A DNA stretch of 64,000 bases from contig JAUJNL010000011.1 of assembly GCA_030448185.1 (NCBI GenBank), forward strand, positions 39,112 through 103,111. The letters are read 5' to 3'. A program made the position numbers and the translations under genes. Below the pieces are notes generated by a model that did not search any database, had not been told where the DNA came from, and was given only the letters and a program-made list of their open reading frames with translations. Below, piece by piece: positions 18,821-29,291 of the stretch; within the stretch, counting starts at the first letter, position 1; each line of letters opens with the position of its first letter. Source of the DNA: Cytophagales bacterium. Lineage in GTDB: Bacteria; Bacteroidota; Bacteroidia; Cytophagales; 172606-1.

Positions 18821-20233
18821 TTGTCCCAATCAATTAATCAGTCCTTACCCCCGGCATTCCTCCAGCGCATGCAAAGGGTGCTCGGAGATCAGTTACCGGA
18901 CTTTCTGGCGGCACTGGCCCAACCAGCTCCGGTGAGTATCCGGTTGAACGCAGGAAAAATTACTGCCCTTCCCGAATTGGAAAGAGTACCCTGGGCTCAT
19001 ACCGCCTACTACCTTCCCCAGCGTCCCGCCTTTGCCGCCGACCCGTGGTGGCACGCCGGGGCCTACTACGCGCAGGAAGCAAGTTCGATGTTTCTGGAAA
19101 AGGTCTTCCGGACGGCGACCACCGGCCTGGAAAGCCCGCTGGTACTGGATTTGGCAGCAGCTCCCGGTGGTAAAAGTACCCTCCTGGCTTTGCTCCTCCC
19201 ACCAGTTGGTTTGCTGGTTGCCAATGAAGTGATCCGCACCCGGGCCCATATACTGGCCGAAAATGTGACCAAATGGGGCAGCGGCAATGTAATCGTGACC
19301 AATAACGACCCGGTTCACTTCCAGGCACTGACGGAACTGTTTGATGTAATCCTGCTGGACGCACCCTGCTCGGGAGAGGGCTTGTTCCGGAAAGACCCGG
19401 CGGCGGTCAATGAGTGGTCGGAAGCCAATGTACAACTCTGCTCGGAACGCCAGCAACGGATTCTGGCCGATGTCTGGGATGCCCTTAAACCGGGCGGCAT
19501 CCTCATTTACAGCACCTGTACGTACGAACCATCCGAAAACGAAGCGCAATTACAGTGGCTGAGGCAGGAATATGGCGCTGAAGGCATTACTATCCCCCTG
19601 GACCCGGCCTGGGGCGTGACGGAGCTACAATCGGGAGTACTTACCGGATATCAGTTTTATCCGCACCGGGCTAAGGGGGAAGGCTTATTTATGGCAGCTC
19701 TCCGTAAACCAGGCACGGCCACTTTAGTCCATTACCGTAAAACCCGGCATAAATTACTAACTCCGGCAGCGCCCCGCGAAACTGAACTAGTAAAGGACTG
19801 GGTTCAAAACACTGAAAGTTGGCAATGGATCCGGCTGGGCGACAAAATTCAGCTATTGCCCTCGGGCACCCTGGAAACGGCTGAACTGATAGCCCAACGG
19901 CTGAGAATCGTCTATATGGGAGTGGAGGTAGCCGAGCTCATCCGGACGCAAGCGAACCCGCTACCGGCCCTGGCCTTGTTCAAGGATGTTTTTAGGGAAT
20001 GTTTTCCGGATTTTGGGGCAGATCCCGAAATGGCGCTGCGATTCCTGCGGAAGGAAGACATTGTTCCACTAGATTCCCCCAATGGATGGGTGCTGATTAC
20101 CAGTCAGGAATTGCCATTAGGCTGGGTAAAAAAAATAAACAACCGGGCTAATAATTACTGGCCGAAAGAATGGCGGCTGCGGATGGAGTGGAAAGAGGCA
20201 CTGCAGGCCTACCAGCACTATCACCCCTTGTAG
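18821..20233 (+). CDS. rRNA (cytosine-C5)-methyltransferase, RsmF/NOL1/Nop2/Sun family
   Basis: A 470-residue SAM-dependent RNA methyltransferase. The SAM site is VLDLAAAPGGKST, followed by VANEVIRTRAHILAENV. Motif IV is DAPCSGEGLFRKDP and motif VI is YSTCTYEPSENE, which supply the two cysteines used in m5C transfer. A C-terminal region of about 150 residues resembles the PUA-like tail of RsmF/YebU-type enzymes. No ATG precedes the conserved N-terminus; TTG at 18821 is the best start, the next ATG being 16 codons in. It stands alone on the plus strand. Confidence 0.9.
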   Translation: MSQSINQSLPPAFLQRMQRVLGDQLPDFLAALAQPAPVSIRLNAGKITALPELERVPWAHTAYYLPQRPAFAADPWWHAGAYYAQEASSMFLEKVFRTATTGLESPLVLDLAAAPGGKSTLLALLLPPVGLLVANEVIRTRAHILAENVTKWGSGNVIVTNNDPVHFQALTELFDVILLDAPCSGEGLFRKDPAAVNEWSEANVQLCSERQQRILADVWDALKPGGILIYSTCTYEPSENEAQLQWLRQEYGAEGITIPLDPAWGVTELQSGVLTGYQFYPHRAKGEGLFMAALRKPGTATLVHYRKTRHKLLTPAAPRETELVKDWVQNTESWQWIRLGDKIQLLPSGTLETAELIAQRLRIVYMGVEVAELIRTQANPLPALALFKDVFRECFPDFGADPEMALRFLRKEDIVPLDSPNGWVLITSQELPLGWVKKINNRANNYWPKEWRLRMEWKEALQAYQHYHPL

Positions 20234-20342
20234 ACCTGGCCTGAATGAACCTGATTGAAGTTTTATTTCCCCGCCGGGCAGCGGTATGGCGGGGGATTGG
20301 CCAATCCATGGGCCTTCCCCCTACACAATGGTGAAAATACTA

Positions 20343-20979
20343 TTATTTTTTATTCTTAGCCGCCGGAGCTGGTTTGGTGGCCTGGTATTCTTCATTAAGC
20401 CCTTTCAGTACTTCCTGCGTAATATCGAAACTATTGGCAGCGTACAGAATTCCTCCGCCTTTGCTATAGCCGAATACAATTTTGTATGGCTTATCCTTGG
20501 TGTGTTTCTCCAGGTACTTGGTAATGTTATTGATCAGCTCTTCATTCTTTTTCTGCTCGCTCTCGGCGAATTGCTGACCCAGCGCATTCTGATAGCGGAT
20601 CAGTTCCTGCTCTTTCCGGCGCAGAGTCTGTTCGGTAAGTTGGGCCTGCTCTAGGGTCATGGTGTTGGCCTGGCGCTGGGCAGCGACTACTTCATTTTCC
20701 AATGCCCCGGGTACGGCCCGCAATTTCTTTTTCCAGTTGCTGACGACGGTCATTAAGGCTGTCCTGGGCATCTTTAAAATAATTGTAGCTACGCAGCAAC
20801 GAATCCACATTTACATACGCGTATTGAGTGGAAGACGCTGCTGAAGTATTTTTAGCGGAAGCAGGCAGATTAGAGCTAACCGATATGGGAGGAGTAATTC
20901 TAGTGCTGAAATGGAGGTAGAATAATACGCCTACTGCTATCAGCAGCACGACGTTCAGGATTAGTGAGAGATTTTTCAC
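20343..20979 (-). pseudogene. OmpH/Skp-family periplasmic chaperone-like protein, one frameshift
   Basis: From the ATG at 20979 the product has one N-terminal membrane anchor (ILNVVLLIAVGVLFYLHF) and then YAYVNVDSLLRSYNYFKDA, typical of OmpH-like proteins. Removing one A from the AAA run at 20724-20726 (antisense) restores a continuous reading LEKELRAVPGALENEV and the long coiled coil that follows, ending with YKIVFGYSKGGGILYAA and FDITQEVLKGLNEEY. These are the expected Skp/OmpH C-terminal strands. Full length would be about 210 residues. The lesion is a single homopolymer base, so this may be a functional gene with a sequence error. The family binds unfolded outer-membrane proteins in the periplasm. 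Confidence 0.85.
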
Positions 20980-21045
20980 AATAAAAAGAAGAACTTAAAA
21001 CTATTTTAGATTAGGAGTGCAAATCTACTAAATACTGGGATGGCG

Positions 21046-21073
21046 GTAGAGACGCAATGCATTGCGTCTCTAC
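21046..21073. repeat. REP palindrome at the 3' end of the RAYT gene
   Basis: A perfect 28-base palindrome with arm GTAGAGACGCAATG. The RAYT stop codon (TAG at 21070-21072) is supplied by the palindrome itself, so the repeat directly abuts the last sense codon. Confidence 0.92.
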
Positions 21074-21624
21074 AATTGTGCCGGACGAAAAAATTTATCC
21101 GTCTGCCACCTTGCGGGATTGCTAATGATGTAGTCAGAAATTTTTGCGTAAGCGTCCATTGAACGGATAATATGGTCGTGAAACCGGGGTTGCCAGTCAA
21201 ATTCAATATTGTTTTTCCTGGCGTAGGCGGTTACGGACGATTTATATCCCCGGATAATAGATCCCAGGTTTTTAGATTGCGGGGCAAATTGATTTTTGGA
21301 TTCGGAATTACGTTGTGCATTGTATTCATTCTCGCCAATCATAACAATACCATAAACGTGGTTGGGCATCACCACAAATTCACCCAACTCCAGGTTCATG
21401 TCCGTCCGCAATTAAACAGTTTTAAACCATTCAGTCCCGGCAATTTTTCCGATTTTGGTTGATTGTAGAGACGCAATGCATTGCGTCTCTACAACGATCT
21501 CACCGAAATAACATTCCTGGTTTTTGGTACAGATGGTTACAAAATACATACCCTCATTCGCATAATCCCACGATTGCAAACGAGTTGATGCTATTCTGTA
21601 TTTGTTATTGAACAATTCTGCCAT
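21070..21624 (-). pseudogene. REP-associated tyrosine transposase (RAYT, IS200-like Y1 domain), one nonsense codon
   Basis: ATG at 21624 starts MAELFNNKYRIASTRLQSWD and YFVTICTKNQECYFGEI, the normal RAYT N-terminus. The catalytic region GEFVVMPNHVYGIVMIG follows, then KSSVTAYARKNN, DWQPRFHDHIIRS and YIISNPARW. One in-frame TAA (21412-21414) interrupts WFKTV/LRTDMNLELGE where relatives read WFKT-x-ELRxDMNLE, suggesting GAA changed to TAA. The HUH motif reads NHVYG instead of NHVHG, so the second metal-binding His appears to be Tyr. Between residues about 44 and 53 the protein contains VETQCIASL, encoded by a REP palindrome lying inside the gene in frame. RAYTs move or maintain REP elements; this copy is probably inactive. 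Confidence 0.88.
21465..21492. repeat. REP palindrome inside the RAYT coding sequence
   Basis: Perfect 28-base palindrome identical to those at 21046 and 21649. It lies within the RAYT frame and encodes VETQCIASL without breaking the reading frame. Confidence 0.92.
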
Positions 21625-21648
21625 TTAAACAGATGGTATATGGTCCTT

Positions 21649-21676
21649 GTAGAGACGCAATGCATTGCGTCTCTAC
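21649..21676. repeat. REP palindrome upstream of the RAYT gene
   Basis: Perfect 28-base palindrome identical to the two others, 25 bp upstream of the RAYT ATG and just past the end of the nuclease gene at 21682. Confidence 0.92.
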
Positions 21677-21681
21677 CATTA

Positions 21682-23127
21682 TTACAATTCAAATGTCTGT
21701 CCCCATTCGGGTATTTCTACCTGCGGATAGCCTTCTCCGGCCAGGTGCTGCTGGAAATTGACCATGCTTTCGTATTCACCGTGGACCAGGAAAACCTTCC
21801 GGAGCCTTTCGGAAGACTGGTATTTTACGAATTCAGTCAGGTCACTCAGGTCGCCGTGGCCGCTGAACACATCGATGCTCTCAACCCGGGGCCATGACCG
21901 GGATCTGCTGGTCTTTGGATATGGACAAGCTCTTCATTCCCTTCAGTAACTTGGCTCCCAGGGTCCCTTCGGCCGCAAACCCGATCATCAGGATGGTAGC
22001 ATAGGGATTAGGCAGGTTGGTCATGACGTGGTGTTCTACCCGGCCACCTGAAATCATACCCGAGGAGGAAATAATTACGCAGGGTTCATTGTGATTAGAG
22101 ATGGCCTTACTCTGTTTCATATCCTGTACGTAAACCAGATTTTCGAAGTCGAACAACTCTTCATGCTCCTCATAAAACCCCTTCGCCTCCTCATTCAAAT
22201 GGCTGATAAACTTCTGGTATACACGGGTACTTCTCAGGGCTAAGGGACTATCGGAGAATACTTTAACTGCCGGAAAGCCCTGCTGCGTGTACAGCTTGTT
22301 AATGGTGTACAATAGTGCCTGGGTACGGCCCACGCTGAAAGCGGGTATGATCAGGCGGCCCGGATTGTCTATACAAGTGGATTTTATAATCTCGGCCAAT
22401 GCTTCTTCCTGAGTGCCCGGCGTGCTGTGATACCGGCTGCCATACGTAGATTCACAAATTAGGTAATCCACCTCGGGCATCCGTTCAGGGTCCGGCAACA
22501 ACGGATAATTTCTGCGGCCAATGTCTCCCGAAAAACCAATCGTGGTCTTTTTCCCGTTTTCGGTGATCTCCAGCACGATATTAGCGGCTCCCAGCAGGTG
22601 TCCGGTGGGGATAAAAGTCACCTCTACACCCGGCTTCAGCCGGAATTTCCGGTTAAAACTGATGGTCACAAACTGCTCGGCCGTCTCATTGACCCGCTTA
22701 TCCAGGTACAAAGCGCCAGGATCTATTTTGGGTACCTTTTTGGACCGGCGTCCTTTTTTGCCCACGGTTACCTCCGCCTGGTAGGCTTTGAGTTTACGGG
22801 TATTAATTGCAGCCATATCCTGCAGCAACAGTTCGGCCAGAGGCTGGGTAGGCGGTGTGCAGAGAATCTGCCCTTCGTAGCCCTCATGGATCAGGTTAGG
22901 CAGGTTGCCCGAATGATCAATATGGGCGGGGTCAGCAGTACGACACTGATTTGGGAAGGCTCAAACGGAAACAGGCTGTAGGGCAGCGACATTTGTTCCT
23001 TCCGCGGATTGGGCTTACGGTCCATATCCAAACCACAATCAATCAAAATTTTATAATCGTCTTCTAATTCAAGCAAGTACATACTGCCAGTTACCTGGCG
23101 TGCCGCTCCCAGAAAGGTTAATTTCAT
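21682..23127 (-). pseudogene. Beta-CASP metallo-beta-lactamase nuclease (RNA-processing type), two frameshifts
   Basis: From ATG 23127 (MKLTFLGAARQVTGSMYLL) the product is a beta-CASP protein of about 480 residues like the CPSF73/YSH1-type RNA nucleases of bacteria. The metal motif should read THAHIDHSGNL; one missing A near 22930 changes it to TPP and shifts the frame. The middle block has FIPTGHLLGAANIVLE, SGDIGRRNYPLLPDP, YLICESTYGSRYH, IPAFSVGRTQALLY and IISSSGMISGGRVEHH. A second shift lies in the GGGG run at 21888-21891; correcting it gives VESIDVFSGHGDLSDL and VFLVHGEYESM. All beta-CASP motifs are otherwise present. It may be functional if the two bases are errors. Confidence 0.87.
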
Positions 23128-23563
23128 TGTTTTCGATAAAAAGCGTAATCATCATACAAATCCGTGACCCGGTCCAGTTGCCGGATCAGGGAATATCACA
23201 GTGCAAGTGGTGCATGCTAAATATATATAATTAGTGAGATATCTAATTTGGTGAGGAGCCAGAGTAAGGCAGTTGAATGTTGATCATCCAACATGCTGTT
23301 ATTCAACCCTGATTCAGCATATACCCTTTAGCATTTACCATTTCCCCTTAGGCTGCACGCAAACTTAACATATAAGCCCCGTAGTCAAACCCTATACCCA
23401 TGTTATGAAACGAATATCTGATATTTGAGGGTTTATTAGAAAACGGCGAAGGGTGAATGGTGTTACAACGCAGAAGTAACCGTGGTTATTACTTCTGCTC
23501 TGTGTTGAATAAGTACTATGTACCCTTCATGAACCAACAACAAAACGTATTGTTCGATTCCAG
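23128..23563. other. Intergenic region between the nuclease and helicase genes
   Basis: About 435 bases between divergent genes. It presumably contains both promoters. I see no gene, strong hairpin or repeat. Confidence 0.4.
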
Positions 23564-25499
23564 ATGGCTGAATTACCGCTTCCTGAACTGCAAAACCTGC
23601 TGCGTCTGCTGCAACTTGAACGACAGGCCGACCTGGAGGATTACCAAACCCGGATTATCCATACGCCCTTAAGTGAACGCCGCAAGCAAGGCACAGTTGG
23701 TACCCCATAAAAGTAACCGAATCCGGTTTTGGGGCTGGAGAACGGCTGTACCTGGAAGTGGAAAGACCCGGAGACAATTACAGTCCGCACTTTTTCAGTT
23801 CGGGCAAATCAGTTTCTCTGTTCAGCAACGCCGGTGATCCCAAAAACCAGACTCCATTAACGGCGTAGTTTCCTTCCTGGGCCTCAACCGGATGCGGATT
23901 GTTTTCAACGAAGACGAAATACCCGACTGGCTTGACGACGGTAAGCTGGGGGTGAATCTGCTCTTTGACGAAACCTCTTCCCAGGAAATGGAACGGGCCG
24001 TAAAGTGGGTAATGGGCGCCTCGGCAAACCGGCTGGCTCAGCTGCGGGACGTATTACTTGGTCACGGGTCACCACAAGTGAACCGTTCCGTCTTCGCAAC
24101 GGCTTTGCCCCGTCTGAACGCATCGCAGAATCAGGCAGTAAACAAGGTTTTGCAGGCTCAAGACGTAGCTATTATCCACGGACCTCCCGGCACCGGTAAG
24201 ACCACTACGCTGACTGAAGCCATTCTGCTAACGCTGAAAACCGAAAAGCAGGTATTGGTCTGTTCGCCCAGTAATGCTTCCATTGACTTAGTGACTGACC
24301 TGCTGGCGGCCCGGGGAACAAATGTAGTCCGTATTGGCCACCCGGCTCGGGTAGGGGAAGATACCTTGCAGCATACGGTAGACGTGAAAGTGCAGTCTGA
24401 CGCAGCGTTTCCCCAGATCAAAAAACTCCGCAAACAGGCCGATGAGTTTACCCGTCTGGCTTACCAGTACAAGCGTAATTTTGGCCGTACCGAACGGGAG
24501 CAACGCAAACTCATCATTGCTGAAGCCCGCAAACTTTCGAAAGAAGCCAATCAAACCGAAAAATACCTGACTGACAAAGTAATGGATCGGGCCCAGGTTA
24601 TTACCTGTACGCTGGTGGGAGCCGCCAACCGGATGCTGGAAGGACGTAATTTTAGTACTGTTTTTATTGATGAGGCGGCCCAAGCCCTGGAACCGGCTAC
24701 CTGGATACCGATCCTGAAAGCACAGCGGGTTGTGTTTGCCGGGGACCATTGCCAGTTGCCGCCCACCATCAAGTCGCAGCAAGCCGCTAAAGAAGGACTC
24801 AACGTGACTTTATTTGAAAAGGTGATGGCCCGGCAACCATCCGTAAGCGTGATGCTGCAGACGCAATACCGCATGCACGAGAAAATTATGATCTTCTCTA
24901 ACCGGCAGTTTTACCATAACCAGTTACAGGCCCATGCAAGCGTAAAGGACCGGGTACTGGGAACCGCCGATTTACTGCAGGAACCTTTTACTTTTCTGGA
25001 TACGGCGGGCTGCGGCTTCGAAGAAAAACAGGAAACCGAAAGGAGCCTTTCTAATCCTGAAGAGGGCAGACTGCTGCTCGGCTACCTCGAAAATTTACTG
25101 GAAACGCTGCAAAAAGAAAAACCAGAGGCGTTATCCCCGAAGTTTCGGATTGGCATTATTTCTCCCTACCGGGCACAGGTAGAATTTCTGGAAGGCGCCC
25201 TTGCGGAGTTTTCTCTCCTATCGAGCTTGCGTCAGCAGGTCAGCATCCATACGGTAGATGGCTTCCAGGGCCAGGAACGGGATATTATCGGCATCAGTCT
25301 GGTGCGGTCTAATGAAGGAGGTGAAATCGGTTTCCTCAGCGATGTCCGCCGGATGAACGTGGCCCTGACCCGGGCCAAACAGAAACTGGTCGTTACCGGT
25401 GATTCGGCTACGCTGGGCATCCATCCTTTTTACAAAGCCTTTCTAGACTACGTAGAAGAAGCTTCCGCTTATCACAGCGCCTGGGAGTTTATGGGGTAA
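23564..25499 (+). pseudogene. Superfamily 1 DNA/RNA helicase, UPF1/IGHMBP2-like, two N-terminal frameshifts
   Basis: The N-terminal ATG at 23564 reads MAELPLPELQNLLRLLQLER and QTRIIHTPLSERRKQG, then shifts near 23690 (WYPIKVTESGFGAGERLYLE) and again near 23860 (INGVVSFLGLNRM). From 23892 a 535-residue frame is uninterrupted. It holds Walker A (IIHGPPGTGKTTT), motif II (FIDEAAQALEPATW), motif III (VFAGDHCQLPPT), motif IV (TQYRMHEKIM), motif V (TVDGFQGQERD) and motif VI (VRRMNVALTRAKQKL). Together the product is about 645 residues, the usual size for bacterial SMUBP-2-like helicases. Only the N-terminal beta-barrel part is affected, so the ATPase core may still be expressed from an internal start. 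The exact nucleic-acid substrate is unknown. Confidence 0.85.
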
Positions 25500-25761
25500 T
25501 AGGTTGCTGCTCTCACGCACTCATTAATACCCCAAATGACCTGTATCCACACGGTTACCGGAAAACGCAATGAACTAAGCTTTTTAACCTGAACTAGCTA
25601 GCTGAAGTCCTGTAAACCCAGCTAATGGAGAGTACCACGAGGCCCTTTAACCCGGTGGTACTATGCCAGCCGTTAACTGATTTTGCTCACGCCTTCAGAT
25701 GTGTCGCAGGGGCAAAATAAAGGAGAAATGCAACTGTGGCTTATTTACCTGATCTTAAAAA

Positions 25762-27018
25762 CTAATCATGGGTACAGGCCCCTCCGGAAGCATTGCCGGT
25801 ATAGGTTACATTCGTAGTGGTAAGTACATTACCGGCGCCGTTGCCCCGGCTGATACCGCAGCCAGCACTTTTATTTATTTCTACGTTGTTGAGTACAAGC
25901 CTGGATAGGTCATATTTGCTGTACCCAACCAGAATGTTGGCATTACGCTCAAAACCTGCTGCGCCGCCGTTGGCAATGACCGCGTTGGTAAACGAGTTGG
26001 CAATGTTAGTGGTACTAATCATAATCCCTTTCCCAGCTCCCGGTTGATCAGTGCTGCCGATAATGCGTACTTTTTCCGTAGCAGTACCATTAAGCGTAAG
26101 CGATCCGGTAGTATTGGTATTCTCTCCGACTATAATTCCGGAGCCGGGTCCCATTATCAGGGTAGAGCCGGCTTCCAGGGTTAGTGAGCCATTAGTATTG
26201 TAATAACCAATGACCAAGTCGTCGGTATCATTCCAGTAGTAGGGTACGGCTTGTTTTTTCCATACATTGGCGTCACGTAACCCTTCAAAACTCTTCTGTT
26301 TGATCGCAATAAAGTTCTTGGTGTTCCCAGCAAATGAAGAACTTGCACCGATATTTTTTACAACCCGGTCAAACAGATATAAAGGATAATCTGAGTTGTC
26401 TTTAAACGCGTTGTTTTCAAACTGGTTAATCGTCAGTTGAGAGGAATAAGTCTCAAGAATTCCGTACGACTGTCCGTTGCTGATCACGCAATTACTCATT
26501 TTTAGCTGGTTAGTGCCCGAAAACTGTATATTTCCTTTGTCTTCCGCATTTCCGGTGAAGCTTGCACTTCCTCCGTCTGTGACCGTTACGTAGGTCATTT
26601 CATTGAGTGGGTTGTTAGACCGCTCAAAAAACAATCCAAGCCAGCCGCCTTTTAGATCTTTCTCCGATTTAAAAAAGATCCGATTTTCAGCCGTTCCCTT
26701 AGCTACCAGCGCGGCTTGGGCGCCTTCAAAGTAAATACCGGCTCCGGCTTTAGCGCAGATAACCGTTCCAGGGTCCACAGTCAGGGTCTTGGTAATGGTC
26801 ACCACTCCTTCAAGGCAATAATCTACCGCACCAGGACCGTTCCGCCAGGTGGAATCGCCGGTAAATGTGCTGCTCTTTACTGATTGAGGAAGCTGGTTTG
26901 ATCCCGTCTTTGTGGTATCGTCTTTTTTAACCGGATCATTGTCTTTTTTACAGGAGTTGAGCAGTGCCGTACTCACGATACTAAGCATCATTAACAGGTA
27001 GTAAGCTATTTTTTTCAT
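25762..27018 (-). CDS. Lipoprotein with right-handed beta-helix repeats
   Basis: A 418-residue protein starting MKKIAYYLLMMLSIVSTALLNSCKKD, a lipoprotein signal with Cys23 as the lipidated residue. After a polar linker (DNDPVKKDDTTKTGS) it has short repeating units such as GVVTITKTLTVDPGTVICA, NGSLTLEAGSTLIMGPG and TTGSLTLNGTATEKVRIIG. These are turns of a parallel beta-helix of the type seen in Bacteroidota surface lipoproteins. It ends with GACTHD. Function is unknown; surface carbohydrate binding is a guess from the fold. The gene is intact and monocistronic, and its upstream side is 190 bp from an insertion sequence. Confidence 0.85.
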   Translation of the reverse strand: MKKIAYYLLMMLSIVSTALLNSCKKDNDPVKKDDTTKTGSNQLPQSVKSSTFTGDSTWRNGPGAVDYCLEGVVTITKTLTVDPGTVICAKAGAGIYFEGAQAALVAKGTAENRIFFKSEKDLKGGWLGLFFERSNNPLNEMTYVTVTDGGSASFTGNAEDKGNIQFSGTNQLKMSNCVISNGQSYGILETYSSQLTINQFENNAFKDNSDYPLYLFDRVVKNIGASSSFAGNTKNFIAIKQKSFEGLRDANVWKKQAVPYYWNDTDDLVIGYYNTNGSLTLEAGSTLIMGPGSGIIVGENTNTTGSLTLNGTATEKVRIIGSTDQPGAGKGIMISTTNIANSFTNAVIANGGAAGFERNANILVGYSKYDLSRLVLNNVEINKSAGCGISRGNGAGNVLTTTNVTYTGNASGGACTHD

Positions 27019-27205
27019 ACGGAATGGTTATTTAGCGCTTTTGCCGGGCTTAAAAGCCAGGTTCAGCCATGTTGGTTATGGGGTTACACTGATTTAGTAA
27101 GCCTGCTTAAGCGGAATGTAACTTTAACCGGTAAAAAAATATAAAATCAATTAATTGAAAGCCGCAGGGCTGATAATCAGTCTTTTACGTTTAATTGATC
27201 TTACC

Positions 27206-28554
27206 AACAGCAATTTCTCTTTTGGCAGAAAACGGAGTAAACGTATAGCGTTAAGTCATGCGAAAGAGTTACAAGCAAGCGGGACCCTAGATGCTCAGTT
27301 GAGCAAACTGCGTGAAGGCTTCCAGCAGGTGGAAGACCACCGGGCGGCCAATAGTAGTTATAGGTTAAGTGCTATTTTGATGAGCGGCTTTGCGATGTTT
27401 TCACTCAAGTATCCATCGCTGCTACAGGTTGAGACCCAGACGCAGGTTGAGCGGGGAAATTTACACCAGTTATATGGCATCAGGAAGCTGGGTACGGATT
27501 TAAGGTGCTCGACAAAGTGGACGCTAGCCAGCTAAAAGCCTTTCAGGTGGAGCATTTCAAGGAGTTGGAACGCTTAGGCATTACCAAAGTGTACCGTACG
27601 TACAAAGACTTTCTGGTAGTTGCCACTGAGGGGGTAACTCATTTTGCGTCCAACCAAGTCCACTGCCCGGCCTGTATTGAGAAACAGCATCAGGACGGCT
27701 CCCTCTCGTATTCTCATTCGATGTTGTGCGCCATGCTGGTAAAGCCGGGAGAAAAAGAGGTTTTTCTCATGGGCACCGAACCCATCCTCTGTCAGGATGG
27801 CCAACTCAAGAACGATTGCGAACGCAATGCTTCTAAGCGTCTGTTGGAGTGGCTCTCCCAGCAGTATAAAGGCCAGCCTTTACTGCTGAAGATGCCCTCT
27901 ATGCAAACGGCCCCAATATTAGCCAGATTACCGGTAGTGGTTTCTCCTATATTTTAGGCATTAAGCCTCATGGCAATAAAACTTTGTTCAAAGCTTTTGA
28001 GCATAATGAGCGGGTCAAATGCTTTTCCCGTACCGAAAAGGGCATCAAGCTCCAGTTCGAGTACCTCAATAACTTGCCCCTCAATAGCAGTAATGCCAAT
28101 GTGAGAGTAAACGTGTTGCACTACGAGCAAACCGACAAAAACGGCAAAACCACTCGCTTTAGCTGGGTGACCAATCTGGAGTTGAACCACAAAAACGTGG
28201 AGCACATCATGCTCATAGGCAGAAGCCGCTGGAAAATCGAGAACGAAACGTTCAATACGCTCAAAAACCAGGGCTACCACTTTGAACATAACTACGGACA
28301 TGGCAAAGAGAACCTTTCCACTGTACTGGCTTACCTGATGCTAATGGCTTTTCACATTGACCAACTCATCCAACGATGTAGTAAGCCTTTTCAAATCCTG
28401 TGGAAAGCGGCCAACACCAAGGCCAAGCTTTGGCAGACAATCAGAGCCTTGTTCCTGGTAAAAACCTTTCCCACTTTCAAAGAACTTTACTTGAATATAG
28501 CACTACTTTTTCAGGTCCAACTTGAATGAATCTGCCAAAAGAGAAATTACTGTA
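27206..28554 (+). mobile_element. IS4-like insertion sequence with 22-bp terminal repeats and target duplication
   Basis: The left repeat CAGCAATTTCTCTTTTGGCA (27208 on) and right repeat (28531-28552, reverse complement) differ at one position over 22 bases. TTACC occurs immediately outside both ends (27201-27205 and 28555-28559); the identity extends to TTACCAA if the left end is set two bases inward. About 1.35 kb in length. I cannot assign it to a named IS group with confidence. Confidence 0.82.
27238..28529 (+). pseudogene. DDE transposase of the IS4-like element, two frameshifts
   Basis: Three blocks in three frames make one transposase of about 430 residues. Block one has DAQLSKLREGFQQVEDHRAA and SAILMSGFAMFSLKYPSLL. 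Block two has VEHFKELERLGITKVYRTYK and KQHQDGSLSYSHSMLCAMLV. Block three has SWVTNLELNHKNVEHIMLIG and RWKIENETFNTLKNQGYHFE, which resembles the glutamate-containing catalytic segment of IS4-fold transposases. The frame changes near 27500 and near 27920-27960. The exact start is uncertain; the protein homology begins soon after the left inverted repeat. The transposase is unlikely to work unless the shifts are sequence errors. Confidence 0.78.
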
Positions 28555-28712
28555 TTACCAATGCTTTCGACTGATCAGGTCATTTAAAACGCAACTATGA
28601 CAGAGTAGCAGTTGCTGGACTTATAAAAGCATATCACTAAATAAAGAACCTTTTGGCTTAATCTCCGTATCAACCAGGGTAACTGATGTTCAACCACCTA
28701 AATAGTAAAGCT

Positions 28713-28954
28713 ATGAATACCTACGAAAGAGATAGTTCATTTGACAGTCAGGAAGATCATTTTGATGGTACTGAGCTGAGGGCTCGTGGTAACTGGAACA
28801 TAATGAAGGGCAAAATGAAGCAGGCTTATGGCGACCTTACCGACGATGATCTGACGTACGAAGAAGGTCGTCAGGATGAGTGGCTGTGGGCCGCTTGGGT
28901 CGTAAGCTAGGCCGTACTGTAGATGATGTAAAGGATTGGATCAGAACGCTGTAA
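28713..28954 (+). pseudogene. CsbD-family stress protein, 2-base frameshift
   Basis: The sequence reads [19 protein letters not shown] and [20 protein letters not shown] then [12 protein letters not shown], the hallmark of small CsbD-like proteins. The next bases are CTGTGGGCCGC; removing two bases (TG) gives CTGGGCCGC and restores [20 protein letters not shown] before the TAA at 28952-28954. Full length would be 79 residues, standard for the family. CsbD-like proteins accumulate in stress and their biochemical function is not known. A strong terminator follows. Confidence 0.88.
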
Positions 28955-28977
28955 TTACTAATCATACCCGATATGGA

Positions 28978-29007
28978 AGCCCCGCCCTGTTAATGGCGGG
29001 GCTTTTT
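28978..29007 (+). terminator. Terminator after csbD-like gene
   Basis: AGCCCCGCC pairs with GGCGGGGCT around a seven-base loop and is followed by a run of T residues. This is a classic rho-independent terminator. Confidence 0.93.
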
Positions 29008-29112
29008 GCTGCTTCATAATTTATCTTACGAGCGGCGTCGCCCTGCTTTTATGATACACCCGTAATTAGCTACCTTGCATCAATGTTTCGTACTCCTACT
29101 CCGAAATAATCT

Positions 29113-29289
29113 TATGATTCAGCAACTGAATGACCGGGAACGGAAGTGGTGAAAGCGGCCAACCAGTTTAAAAAGCGGGCCCAGAACCTGATCAAAGCGG
29201 GAAAACTCACCGATGAACACCAACAAGTAGCTGAAGCCTGCGACAATCTGCTGAATCAGATTTACAACCACGCCGAATACCGGCCGTAA
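29113..29289 (+). pseudogene. Small conserved-type helical protein, one frameshift
   Basis: Reading from ATG 29113 gives MIQQLNDRER; restoring one G in the GG run near 29139 continues as VVKAANQFKKRAQNLIKAG, then KLTDEHQQVAEACDNLLNQI and YNHAEYRP before a TAA. The product would be about 58 residues, helical and charged. It ends two bases before the next gene start, so the two are probably cotranscribed. I do not recognise a family. Confidence 0.6.
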
Positions 29290-29291
29290 TT

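Noticed and set aside
25632..25661. Weak inverted repeat GTACCAC/GTGGTAC downstream of the helicase gene
   Set aside because: The loop is long, the stem only seven or eight bases and there is no T-run, so it is not convincing as a terminator.
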